A stretch of DNA of 64,000 nucleotides from Pseudomonas chlororaphis subsp. aurantiaca. GTDB taxonomy: Bacteria; Pseudomonadota; Gammaproteobacteria; Pseudomonadales; Pseudomonadaceae. The stretch spans positions 868,001 through 932,000 of the forward strand of contig NZ_CP059162.1 in NCBI RefSeq assembly GCF_013466605.1, written 5' to 3'. The position numbers and the translations under genes were made by a program. Numbering within the stretch: position 1 is the first letter of the stretch; each line of letters begins with the position of its first letter. Under the pieces are notes generated by a model that was given only the letters and a program-made list of their open reading frames with translations, was not told the origin of the DNA and did not search any database. Shown piece after piece: positions 8,935 to 16,716 of the stretch.

Positions 8935-9057
8935 CTGTAGCCGCTGCCGAGCGCAGCGAGGCTGCGATCGACCGCGTAGCGGGCGCAGGGATCCTGGAAT
9001 CGCTGGAGGACCTTCGGTCCTGTCGCAGCCTCGCAGGCTCGGCAGCGGCTACAGGGA
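8935..9057. repeat. REP-type inverted repeat pair, near perfect
   Basis: CCTGTAGCCGCTGCCGAGCG on the left is mirrored by CTCGGCAGCGGCTACAGGG on the right, with a second inner pair around AGGACCTTCGGTCCT. The right arm overlaps the stop codon (CTA, minus-strand TAG) of the AraC gene at 9049. Confidence 0.85.
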
Positions 9058-10077
9058 TGGGCGTGTTCGTTGGTGCTGCCGAAACTCCCCCGGTGTCATC
9101 CCCGTCCGCCCCTTGAACGTACGGTGAAACGACCGCGGTTCGGTAAAACCCAGGTAATAGGAGATGTCCTGGATCGGCAGGTCGCTGTGCAGCAGGTAAT
9201 GCTCGGCCAGCTCCTGGCGCAGGTCGTCGAGGATCTGCTGGTAGGAGGTGCCGGCCTGCTGCAACTGGCGCTGCATGGTGCGCGGCGACATCGCCAGCAG
9301 ATCGGCCACCTGTTCCTTGCGCGGCAAACCTTCCTTGAGCAACTGGCGCAGGGCGTTCTTCACCTGCAACGCCAGCGGAGCTTCCTCCAGCGACGCCATC
9401 AGGCTCATGGCGTGTTCTTCCAGGGTTCGCAGCAGCTGGGCGTCGGCCTGGCGCAACGGCAGTTGCAGGTAGCTCAGCGGTGCCAGCAAGGCCGAGCAGC
9501 TCTGTTCGAACAGCACCGGGCAAGCAAAAAATGCTTCGTATTGTTCCAGCGTGGTGCCGGCCGGCAGCGGGTGTTCGAACCACACGGCGCTCGGTGAGAG
9601 CTGGGTGTCGGCGATCCAGCGGGCGTAGAGCAGCCAGGAGGCGAGCACGTTTTCCACCAGCTGGCGGCGGGTGTCGGAGGTCGGCAGGCGGCAGTTCCAG
9701 ATCAGGCGGACCTGCTCATCGGCCATCTCGATGCGGCTCACCCCCATGTCGCCCACCAGTTTCTCGAACGGCATGATCCGGCTCATGGCTTCGCCCAGGG
9801 TCGCGCAGTTCATGGTGATGTAGCCGAGCACGCTCCAGGAGTTGGGCAGCACGTAGCGGGCGGCGTTGAGGCCGAACAGCGGGTCGCCGGAGTGTTGGCA
9901 GAAATACCCCAGCAGGCGTTCGTGGACTTCGACGGGCAGGCGCAGGCTGTTGTCGTTCAGTTGTTCGGCGGCGAGCCCGGCGGCTTGCAGCGCGGGGGCG
10001 GTGGGCAGGCCGAGGTGTTCGGCGTGGCGCAGGTATTTGAGCAGCGGTGGGACCGAGGTGTAACCAAGGGGCTGCAT
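9049..10077 (-). CDS. AraC family transcriptional regulator
   Basis: A 342-residue protein. The N-terminal two-thirds match the arabinose-binding-like/OruR type sensor domain (LEHLGLP...LNDNSLRLPVEVHERLLGYF region), and residues about 240-340 carry the AraC double HTH, with DISYYLGFTEPRSFHRTFK and WTG-like TGMTPGEFR at the end. ATG 10077 is chosen because AGGAACC precedes it and it gives the family's usual length; a longer in-frame extension to 10401 lacks family similarity. The stop codon lies inside a REP element. No partner gene is adjacent in the same direction, so its target is unknown. Confidence 0.88.
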   Translation of the reverse strand: MQPLGYTSVPPLLKYLRHAEHLGLPTAPALQAAGLAAEQLNDNSLRLPVEVHERLLGYFCQHSGDPLFGLNAARYVLPNSWSVLGYITMNCATLGEAMSRIMPFEKLVGDMGVSRIEMADEQVRLIWNCRLPTSDTRRQLVENVLASWLLYARWIADTQLSPSAVWFEHPLPAGTTLEQYEAFFACPVLFEQSCSALLAPLSYLQLPLRQADAQLLRTLEEHAMSLMASLEEAPLALQVKNALRQLLKEGLPRKEQVADLLAMSPRTMQRQLQQAGTSYQQILDDLRQELAEHYLLHSDLPIQDISYYLGFTEPRSFHRTFKGRTGMTPGEFRQHQRTRPSL

Positions 10078-10336
10078 GGTGGGGTTCCTGGCGGTGGGCG
10101 CACTTTTTGAGGGTAAAGGTAATGGGCCGGGAGCGTGGGTGCAACGCTGGTCGTGCAGGCGCGGCCGGTCGCTGCTCGATTGTTCGCGATGGCGGTCGTT
10201 TCTGCGGTCACAGGCGGCGATGGGTTCAAGACTGTCGGCCGATGGCCGATCTGTGAAGGGTGGGCATGCAGCAGGGATTGACCCACTTATGGGCGCGCGA
10301 TGGCTCCCTTCACCCTTCAAGGAACGGAATTCAACG

Positions 10337-10894
10337 ATGAATGCACCCATTGTGTGGCCGGAGGTTTTTCTCGGGGCTTTTGATGCGATCAACGAGCGCA
10401 TGGCGCAGGTGCTGGAACTGAGCGATTGCCGGGAGCACTGGATTCAGGCGGAGCTCAGCCTGTATGCCTGGCAGCACGGTTATCCGGATATCTGGACCAG
10501 CGGCAAGGTCGGAGGACGTACGAAAGTCGACCTGTACACGGAAGATCTCGACATGGCGGCCGAGGTGAAATGCCTGGGGGATGTGTCTTTTCCCAAGTGC
10601 CTGATGGGCAAGGGGATGGGCGAGACCCGATCCGTTCTTCGAGAGGATGGCGATGGGCGGCTCTGGTTTCCGCAGGTCGAACCGGGTGAGTCTGTGGTCT
10701 GGTCGGTGCTTGCGGATCTGCATCGGTTGCAACGGATGGAGGGGGTTCGGAACAAGTTTCTCATTTTGGTGATTGCCAAGGGCTATGTGGCTGAGACGGA
10801 GATGGGGGGGACGCTGCGGCGGCTTCGTTTGTCGGAAGAGGAGTGGTCCTTGGAGTTGCAGAACGCCACGGTGCGGATCTGGCGTATCGAGTGA
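10337..10894 (+). CDS. Uncharacterised protein with PD-(D/E)XK-like pattern
   Basis: A 185-residue protein starting at ATG 10337. I do not recognise it as a named family. Residues 60-80 read GGRTKVDLYTEDLDMAAEVKC: an Asp (D65) on a strand followed ten residues later by E76-V-K78, with a Glu in the preceding helix (E39). This spacing is the core of PD-(D/E)XK nuclease-fold proteins. No signal peptide or membrane segment is visible. It stands alone between the AraC gene and a repeat-rich spacer, with a REP half-site soon after its stop. The nuclease-fold reading is an inference from pattern, so function remains open. Confidence 0.7.
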   Translation: MNAPIVWPEVFLGAFDAINERMAQVLELSDCREHWIQAELSLYAWQHGYPDIWTSGKVGGRTKVDLYTEDLDMAAEVKCLGDVSFPKCLMGKGMGETRSVLREDGDGRLWFPQVEPGESVVWSVLADLHRLQRMEGVRNKFLILVIAKGYVAETEMGGTLRRLRLSEEEWSLELQNATVRIWRIE

Positions 10895-10907
10895 TTCGGG
10901 TGGCCGG

Positions 10908-11300
10908 GCTTCTGTAGGAGCGAGGCTTGCCCGCGATGGCTTCCGTGCTGGCGCTGCATTTTTTGGACGGGGTACATATCCATTGCTGCGGTAACGGCCA
11001 CTTATGGTTCCGCCCTTACGGCGGGTCACTTTTTTTCAAACGCCGGAATGCCGGCCCAGCAAAAAGTAACCAAAAAACGCTTGCCCCTGCGTACGGCCTT
11101 CGCTGCGCTCAGGTTCCCTCGCTCCGGTGTCCATCAGGGGGCATCGACTCCGGTCGGCTTCGCTTCGACCTCCATACGATGTCCTCGACTGCGTCGAGGG
11201 GCGCTGCGCGCCATCCCCCTGATGAACACCTCCGCTCGGCCTCCCGATGGGGCGGGTGGATCAAGATCAAAAGCCGGGCGCGACCTGCCGGTCGGCGTGA
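10908..11300. repeat. Extended intergenic repeat module (with REP half-site)
   Basis: A 925-base gene-free stretch begins here. After a CTGTAGGAGCGAGGCTTGCC half REP at 10914 it contains GGTTCCGCCCTTACGGCGGG (11008) with an internal CCGCC..GGCGG stem, and AAAAAGTAACCAAAAAACGC (11060), words that recur as a composite repeat in intergenic DNA of Pseudomonas genomes (family knowledge, not verified here). Short open frames on both strands in it look like by-products of the repeat rather than genes. Confidence 0.5.
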
Positions 11301-11305
11301 AACCC

Positions 11306-11416
11306 TGTAGCCGCTGCCGAGCCTGCGAGGCTGCGATCGACTGCGCAGCAGGCGCAGGATTTTGAGACCGCAGGAGGACCTTCGGTCCTATCGCAGCCTC
11401 GGCAGCGGCTACAGGG
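11306..11416. repeat. REP-type inverted repeat pair, followed by a half REP
   Basis: CCTGTAGCCGCTGCCGAGCC at the left is mirrored by CTCGGCAGCGGCTACAGGG, with the inner AGGACCTTCGGTCCT palindrome also seen at 9011. A single TGTAGGAGCGAGCTTGCTCG hairpin of the other REP class follows at 11440-11459. From there to 11618 I see no gene. Confidence 0.8.
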
Positions 11417-11618
11417 ATTGCGGCCATATCGGCGCTTTTTGTAGGAGCGAGCTTGCTCGCGATCAGGTCCTGTGGATGACAGTTTTGTCGTGTAGGACGC
11501 TGTCTGAAAGTGAGGCTCTTCGCTTTATTTTGTAAGGCTTTTCCGAGAAACTCCGGGGCGCTTGCGTCTGGGAAGGGCGCTGTCTAGCCTCGGGTTCGCC
11601 ACCGGTTTTTCGGTGATC

Positions 11619-11782
11619 GGGTTTAGCAGCTCGCTTCCAAGTCACGCAGGTATCGCTGTCAGCTCAACCAGCTTTTTTCGGTTGTAGTTATGGCGGCTGT
11701 GCGTGGGGCGCCTTCGGGTGCGCCGGATTCTTGGACCGGTCTGCTAACCCGCGTACAGCTGCCACCCTCATTCGTTTAGCAG
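11619..11782 (+). ncRNA. Candidate structured cis-regulatory leader (copy A)
   Basis: Upstream of the DUF3077-like gene. P1 pairs TGGCGGCTGT (11691-11700) with ACAGCTGCCA (11755-11764). Inside P1 sits hairpin P2, GCGCCT-tc-GGGTGC (11708-11721). A middle segment CTGCTAACCC (11741-11750) can pair either with GGGTTTAGCAG upstream (11619-11629) or GTTTAGCAG downstream (11774-11782). A homologous element is at 34475-34646 on the other strand with compensatory changes in P2 and in all three switch segments. The end of the element is 35 bases before the start codon, suggesting control of transcription elongation or translation. I do not recognise it as a named RNA family. Confidence 0.6.
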
Positions 11783-11817
11783 CGGTAGGTGGTGGCTCCA
11801 TTCCAAGAGGATCCGCC

Positions 11818-12222
11818 ATGAAAAAGCTCGTCCCCGATCCGCCCATGCTTTCACCCAGTCGCGAACGGATCGTTCAGTTGGAAGTCCCCAATCAAACCCT
11901 TCGTCAGGCGCTGGAAAGTCGCGTCGAGGGGGAGCCTTTGCATTGTGCTTTGCAGGAAACCGGCAGTGCTTCTTTCGGTTGTCGCGACGGCAACGGTCGG
12001 CCGTTGTTTGCGGTGCGTGCCGGGGTCTGTGCCGAGGAGGCGTTGTTGCCTGTGTCGTTGTTGCTCAAGTGTGCCGAGGAGACGGCGGATGAGATCGCCA
12101 GTGCCAGCGGTATCGAACGTGGCTTGATCTGGTCGATGATCCATTCGGTGGAGATGGCGCGGGCGGTGGTGGATGCGTTGCTGGATGGGGCGGGCCGGCC
12201 GGGTGTGTTGCCGGAGGGGTGA
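11818..12222 (+). CDS. DUF3077-like small protein
   Basis: A 134-residue protein from ATG 11818, preceded by AAGAGGATC. It opens MKKLVPDPP, very like the MKKITPNPP opening of the gene at 34433, and then has FAVRAGVCAEEALLPVSLLL and SMIHSVEMARAVVDALL, the amphipathic-helix pattern of Pseudomonas DUF3077 proteins. No signal peptide or membrane segment is seen. Function is unknown. It appears monocistronic and carries the structured leader described at 11619-11782, which it shares with the gene at 34059-34433. The family name is tentative; the resemblance to the other leader-linked gene is strongest at the N-terminus. Confidence 0.75.
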   Translation: MKKLVPDPPMLSPSRERIVQLEVPNQTLRQALESRVEGEPLHCALQETGSASFGCRDGNGRPLFAVRAGVCAEEALLPVSLLLKCAEETADEIASASGIERGLIWSMIHSVEMARAVVDALLDGAGRPGVLPEG

Positions 12223-12289
12223 TTGCGCGGTGGCGATGGGGGCCCACTTCCTTGTGGGCGCCTCGTTGTTCCCGGGGCGAAGGCGAGGG

Positions 12290-14209
12290 TCAGACGCGGA
12301 AGTGGCTGACCATCATTTGCAGCTGGTTGCCCAGGCGGGCCAGTTCGACGCTGGAGGCGGCGGTTTCATCGCTGGCGGCGGCGGTCTGTTCCGAGACGTC
12401 GCGCACGTTGATGATGCTGCGGCTGATCTCTTCGGCCACGGCGCTCTGCTGTTCGGCGGCAGCGGCGATCTGCTGGTTCATCGACTGGATGTTCGACACC
12501 GTGCGGGTGATGTTTTCCAGGGAGGCACCGGCCTTGCGGGTCAGGTCGACGCTGCTGTCGGTCAGGCTGCGGCTGTTGTTCATCACGTTGGCCACTTGCT
12601 GGGTGCCGTTCTGCAGGCCGGCCACCAGGCCTTCGATTTCCTCGGTGGATTTCTGCGTGCGTTGCGCCAGGGCGCGGACTTCGTCGGCGACCACGGCGAA
12701 ACCACGACCGGCTTCACCGGCGCGGGCGGCTTCGATGGCGGCGTTCAGGGCCAGCAGGTTGGTCTGTTCGGCCACGGCCTTGATCACGTCCATGACGCTG
12801 CCGATCTTCTGGCTTTCCTGTTGCAGCACGCTCATGGCGTCGGTGGAGCGAACCACTTCGCTGGCCAGGCGTTCGATCTGGGCGATGGCTTCGGCCACCA
12901 CCTTGTCGCCTTCGCGGGCTTCGCCGTCGGCGGCGGCGGCGGCTTGCGAGGCTTTTTCGGCGTTGCGCGCGACTTCCTGCACGGTGGCGGTCATCTCGTG
13001 CATGGCGGTGGCCACCTGGTCGGTCTCGACCTTCTGGCTGTTGACCCCGGCGCTGGTTTCTTCGGTGACGGCCGACAGCTCTTCGGCGGCGCTGGCGATC
13101 TGGGTCACGCCGTCGCGGATGCCGCCGATCAGTTCGCGCAGGGTCACGCCCATGCGGCCGATGCCTTGTTGCAGCACGCCGAGTTCGTCGCGGCGGGTAA
13201 CGCGCACGTCCTGGGTCAGGTCGCCGGACGCGATGCGCTCGACCACGGTCATGGTTTCACGCAGCGGACGGGTGATCTGGCGGGTGATGATCACCGCGGC
13301 CAGGATGCCCACCAGCAGCGCCAGCAGGGTGCTGATCATTTGCAGGCTGCGGGCCTGGACGCTTTCTTCGTCGCGGCGGTCGAGCTGGAACTGGTACAGC
13401 TCTTCGCTCTGGCTGACGATCAGCGCGCCCTGTTCGGTCATTTCCTTGCGCGCCTGGCCGGCTTCGCTGACGGCGGCCTTGAAGGTCAACAGAGAGTTGC
13501 GGTAGTCGCCCAGGGCGGCGTTGAGCTGGCGCAGGGCGTCGGCCTGGGTGCTGTTGAAATGGCTGTCCAGCCCGCTCAGCGCGGCAATGGCCGCGTTCAT
13601 CTGGGCCACAGCGTTGCGCTCGGCGTCCGGGGTGCTGTTGTAGATGTATTCACGGGCTTCGAAGCGCGCGAGCTGGAATTCGTCATTGGCCTTGGTGATG
13701 GCCTGGAACTGTTCGAAGCGCTGGTCGCTCAGGGGCATTTGCTGAACGCGCGCGGTGATGGCCGCGATCAGGTTGCGCGCCGTTTCCGAATTGCCATTCA
13801 TCACCACGCGGGCGGCATTGGCATTGCGGTAGGCGTTGCGCATCTTGTTCAGGGACGCCTGGTAGGCGCTGATGGTGGCGCCCTGTTCCTTGAGCAGCTT
13901 GACGTTGGCCGGGTTCTTGAAGCTGTTCTGCAGCTTCTGCTGCTGGGCCGAGAAGGCGTCCAGGGTGGCCTGCACATTCTGCGCGGCGGTTTCGTCGCCG
14001 TTGGTCAGCATGTATTGCAGGCGGGTCACGCGCAGCTTGGTCAGCCCGGCGTTCAATTGGGTGATGTCGCTCATCCAGTTGCTGCGGTCGATCAGACCGC
14101 CCAGGCTGGTCCAGCCCGTGATGGCGAGGATGGTAGTCAGGGCCAGGACCAGGCCGAAGCCCAGGCCTAACTTGAGATTGACGCTGATGTTGCCGAACCA
14201 GCTATTCAT
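12290..14209 (-). CDS. Methyl-accepting chemotaxis protein with helical sensor domain
   Basis: A 639-residue chemoreceptor. ATG 14209 is chosen because GGAGGAATTGC precedes it and it places a membrane segment at residues 10-32. A long all-helical periplasmic domain (about 33-282) of the HBM (helical bimodular, McpS-like) size follows, then a second membrane segment (283-305), HAMP (about 306-360) and the signalling domain with the conserved hairpin tip [19 protein letters not shown]. There is no C-terminal NWETF-type pentapeptide. HBM receptors commonly sense organic acids, but the ligand here is unknown. A sigma-28-like promoter lies upstream. It is transcribed alone. Confidence 0.93.
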   Translation of the reverse strand: MNSWFGNISVNLKLGLGFGLVLALTTILAITGWTSLGGLIDRSNWMSDITQLNAGLTKLRVTRLQYMLTNGDETAAQNVQATLDAFSAQQQKLQNSFKNPANVKLLKEQGATISAYQASLNKMRNAYRNANAARVVMNGNSETARNLIAAITARVQQMPLSDQRFEQFQAITKANDEFQLARFEAREYIYNSTPDAERNAVAQMNAAIAALSGLDSHFNSTQADALRQLNAALGDYRNSLLTFKAAVSEAGQARKEMTEQGALIVSQSEELYQFQLDRRDEESVQARSLQMISTLLALLVGILAAVIITRQITRPLRETMTVVERIASGDLTQDVRVTRRDELGVLQQGIGRMGVTLRELIGGIRDGVTQIASAAEELSAVTEETSAGVNSQKVETDQVATAMHEMTATVQEVARNAEKASQAAAAADGEAREGDKVVAEAIAQIERLASEVVRSTDAMSVLQQESQKIGSVMDVIKAVAEQTNLLALNAAIEAARAGEAGRGFAVVADEVRALAQRTQKSTEEIEGLVAGLQNGTQQVANVMNNSRSLTDSSVDLTRKAGASLENITRTVSNIQSMNQQIAAAAEQQSAVAEEISRSIINVRDVSEQTAAASDETAASSVELARLGNQLQMMVSHFRV

Positions 14210-14299
14210 GCAATTCCTCCAGGAACGTTGTGCTTCTTGATCGTGTATCGCTGGAAGATTGTTGTTATTGGTGGCCAGCAAGGATTTGTTCGCAGGTGT

Positions 14300-14327
14300 G
14301 TATCGGCGGCAAGGGCAATAGCTGAAA
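14300..14327 (-). promoter_or_regulatory. Sigma-28 (FliA)-like promoter for the chemoreceptor gene
   Basis: On the minus strand TTTCAG is followed after 14 bases by GCCGATAC, close to the flagellar sigma factor consensus (TAAAG / GCCGATAA). It lies about 90 bases upstream of the chemoreceptor start, a sensible position for a motility-coregulated gene. Confidence 0.5.
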
Positions 14328-14534
14328 CGATTTCGTCGGATTAGTTTTCTGCACCATTGCGGGGCTCTCCAAGGGCCTGGTTTCGCTGCGCAAACCGCTT
14401 GGCCGATTGAGCTTTTTTTCACATCCGTTTCACCCCTGGCCCACGCCAGGCTCCCTAGAGTCCGCCCATCGATCGGGTGCCTCGCGCTCGATTGTCATGG
14501 GCAGCGATTAGCGTGGGCGGCGCTGCTCGATTTT

Positions 14535-15245
14535 ATGTCTGGTGGTCATAGGGGCGGCTCGAACGTGACGTCAGGACTCAGTCTTCCGGTGGCAAAACCC
14601 GCGCTTGTCGCGAGCCGTTTTGCCCGTTATCGCAATGCCCTGGTGATAGGCCTGGTGGCCTTGCTGGTGCTGCCGCTGGTGTTCTTTCTGCTCAAGCCCG
14701 CGGCGGTGCCGGACCTGGCCCACGGCAACCTGGCCGGAGCCAAGGCGCTGAGCGCCGGCTGGGCCAAGGGCCAGATGATTGTGCTGATTCGTCATGTGGA
14801 GCGTTGCGACCATTCCAGGGCCGCCTGCCTGAACGTGCCCGACGGCATCACCGACCGGGCCCGCGAGGTGGCGGTGGGCGTCGGCGCGCAGTTCGAGCAC
14901 CTGGGGCTGGACAAGGCCGACATCTACCACAGCCCGCTGACCCGCGCGGTACAGACCTCGGGCTACATGTTCAACCAGGCCGGCAGCGGCGAAGGCTGGC
15001 TGATCGACTGCAAGCACAGCCTGTTGCGCGATGCCCTGGCGCACAAGGTGGCCGGGCGCAACCTGGTGCTGGTGACCCACAGCGAATGCATGGCCGCGCT
15101 GGAGAAGCAGTTGAAGCTGCCGTCTTCGACCCTGGGCTACGGCGCGTCGTTGTTCGTCTCCACCGATACCCCAGGCGGGCGTCCGCAGATGCTCGGCTTC
15201 ATCGAAGCCAGCGACTGGCGCTCCGTTGCCCTCAATCGTCCCTGA
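14535..15245 (+). CDS. Membrane-anchored histidine phosphatase (PmrG/Ais-like)
   Basis: A protein of 236 residues from ATG 14535, or 226 from GTG 14565, which has the better ribosome-binding site (AGGGGCGG). A single membrane segment (VIGLVALLVLPLVFFLL) is followed by a histidine phosphatase domain with the catalytic LIRHVERCD (RHG-type motif), SPLTRAVQT and the second catalytic histidine in LVTHSECM. PmrG/Ais proteins dephosphorylate LPS core heptose. The gene overlaps or abuts a PAP2 phosphatase gene downstream, and an ArnT-like transferase is nearby, which favours an envelope/LPS phosphate-modifying role over a cytoplasmic one (inference). Confidence 0.85.
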   Translation: MSGGHRGGSNVTSGLSLPVAKPALVASRFARYRNALVIGLVALLVLPLVFFLLKPAAVPDLAHGNLAGAKALSAGWAKGQMIVLIRHVERCDHSRAACLNVPDGITDRAREVAVGVGAQFEHLGLDKADIYHSPLTRAVQTSGYMFNQAGSGEGWLIDCKHSLLRDALAHKVAGRNLVLVTHSECMAALEKQLKLPSSTLGYGASLFVSTDTPGGRPQMLGFIEASDWRSVALNRP

Positions 15246-15270
15246 CCGTCCCTTGCCCGAGACCCTGACT

Positions 15271-16128
15271 ATGCAGGCGCTTTCCCGTTCCCGCGCTGAT
15301 GCGTGGCGTTTTTATGGATGGAACCTTGGCCTCCCGCTGCTGTGCGCGGCGCTGGTGTTCCTGATGTTCGACATGACCCGGATCGACATCGCCTTCAGCG
15401 ACCTGTTCTTTGATCCGGTGAGCCAGACCTTCCCGCTGGATCACTCCCACCTTTTCGAGAAGATCACCCACAAGTGGGCGCGGATAATCCCCAACTGGAC
15501 CGCTGAACTGGCGCTCATTGGGCTGCTGCTGTCATTCGTCCGGCCGCTGTTCAAGGGCGCACGGTTCGGCCGGGGCAAGGCTTTGCTGGAGAGGATCCGC
15601 GTGGCGCCGCTGCTGCGTTTTACCGCGCGCCATCGCCGGGACTTTTTGTTCGTGGTGGTGGCCTTCGCCCTGTGCACCGGGGCGATTCACTATCTCAAGG
15701 GCCACACCAGCGTGTACTGCCCGGTGGAAACCACCCAGTACGCCGGCAAGATCGAGCACAAGGAATGGTATGAGAACTTCGAGCTGTTGAAGACCGCCGG
15801 TGACGGCCGCTGCTGGCCGGGCGGCCATGCCTCGGGCGGTTTCACCATGCTGGCGCTGTACTTCGTGGCCCGGCGTTATCGCTGGCGCCACTCCAGGGCG
15901 CTGCTGTACGGCTCGCTGCTGCTGGGCTTCGTCTATGGCACCACCCGGGTGCTGCAGGGCTGGCACTACATGTCCCACACCTTCTGGGCGGGGATCGTGG
16001 TGTGGCTGACCTGCCTGCTGGTGGCGCTGCTGTTTTATGGCCGGGAGCGCCTGGAACAGCCGGTGCTGGCGCACACCGAATCGAGGCCCGACCCGTCCGC
16101 GGCGCTGACCGCAGCGGCGGACCGATAA
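15271..16128 (+). CDS. PAP2 family membrane phosphatase
   Basis: A 285-residue protein with about six membrane segments. PAP2 motifs are recognisable but variant: a Lys-containing KGHTSVYCPVE region, WPGGHASGGF in place of PSGH, and TRVLQGWHYMSHTFWAG in place of SRxxxxxHxxxD. This variant is shared by PAP2 proteins acting on lipid or LPS phosphates. ATG 15271 is preferred to 15226 since it avoids overlap with the histidine phosphatase gene 25 bases upstream, with which it forms an operon. A role in removing phosphate from lipid A or an isoprenoid carrier is inferred. Confidence 0.88.
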   Translation: MQALSRSRADAWRFYGWNLGLPLLCAALVFLMFDMTRIDIAFSDLFFDPVSQTFPLDHSHLFEKITHKWARIIPNWTAELALIGLLLSFVRPLFKGARFGRGKALLERIRVAPLLRFTARHRRDFLFVVVAFALCTGAIHYLKGHTSVYCPVETTQYAGKIEHKEWYENFELLKTAGDGRCWPGGHASGGFTMLALYFVARRYRWRHSRALLYGSLLLGFVYGTTRVLQGWHYMSHTFWAGIVVWLTCLLVALLFYGRERLEQPVLAHTESRPDPSAALTAAADR

Positions 16129-16291
16129 GGGTGCGTCAGTAACTGACCCAATCGTCGTTGCCAGGCACCTGGCGGGAGAAGGCCAAGGGGCAGTTTTTGG
16201 TGCTTGCCGGTGTTTTTTCGGTGACCAGAACTGTTAGGGTGCGCGCCCCCGGAGAAAAGAGTTCCCGGGTCCCTGGTTTATGGAGTCATGC

Positions 16292-16627
16292 ATGAAACAC
16301 TTGAGCAAAATCGCCGCCTCTGCGCTGGTTGTCCTGGCCCTGGCCGGCTGCACCGGCACCGCGATGAAAACTCAGCAACTTGATAGTAGCCAGTACACCG
16401 TGGTCGGTCACAGCGAAGCAACGGCTACCGGCATCATGCTGTTCGGGGTCATTCCAATCCGGCAGAACAACCGCTTCGTCCGCGCCCAGACCGCGGCCAT
16501 CCAGGCCAAGGGCGGTGACGCGATGATCAACACCCAGATCCAGGAAAACTGGTTCTGGGCCTGGGTACTGAGCGGTTACACCACCAAGGTCTCCGGCGAT
16601 GTGGTCAAGCTGAAAAACGTTCAGTGA
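16292..16627 (+). CDS. Small lipoprotein
   Basis: A 111-residue protein from ATG 16292 (GGAG seven bases before). The signal peptide ends in the lipobox LAGC with Cys20 as the lipidated residue, followed by no Asp at +2, so outer-membrane sorting is expected. The mature part of about 90 residues contains a hydrophobic ATGIMLFGVIPIRQNNRF segment. I do not recognise a functional family. It has its own promoter space of about 160 bases after the PAP2 gene and a strong terminator after it. Confidence 0.85.
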   Translation: MKHLSKIAASALVVLALAGCTGTAMKTQQLDSSQYTVVGHSEATATGIMLFGVIPIRQNNRFVRAQTAAIQAKGGDAMINTQIQENWFWAWVLSGYTTKVSGDVVKLKNVQ

Positions 16628-16667
16628 GCCATGCCGGCGCCGGCGCGAAAGCCTGGCGACGAGATTG

Positions 16668-16697
16668 AAAAAGGCACCCATGAGGGTGCCTTTTTTA
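16668..16697 (+). terminator. Rho-independent terminator, probably bidirectional
   Basis: AAAAGGCACCC-atga-GGGTGCCTTTTTT has a perfect stem with A- and T-tracts on either side. It serves the lipoprotein gene and, in the other direction, the convergent GT39 gene. Confidence 0.9.
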
Positions 16698-16716
16698 TGG
16701 GCGCTCACTGTGCCGG

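Noticed and set aside
10954..11300. Direct-repeat-like words as a possible CRISPR array
   Set aside because: The words are not evenly spaced, have no unique spacers of constant length, and belong to Pseudomonas intergenic repeats. No cas gene is in the window.
11463..11645. A 60-codon minus-strand frame before the structured leader
   Set aside because: It has no ribosome-binding site, lies across the upstream switch segment of the leader, and does not resemble a protein family.
12173..14170. A long plus-strand open frame (665 codons) opposite the chemoreceptor gene
   Set aside because: It is antisense to a clear MCP with conserved domains; the Gly/His/Asp-rich translation is typical of the complement of high-GC helical coding DNA.
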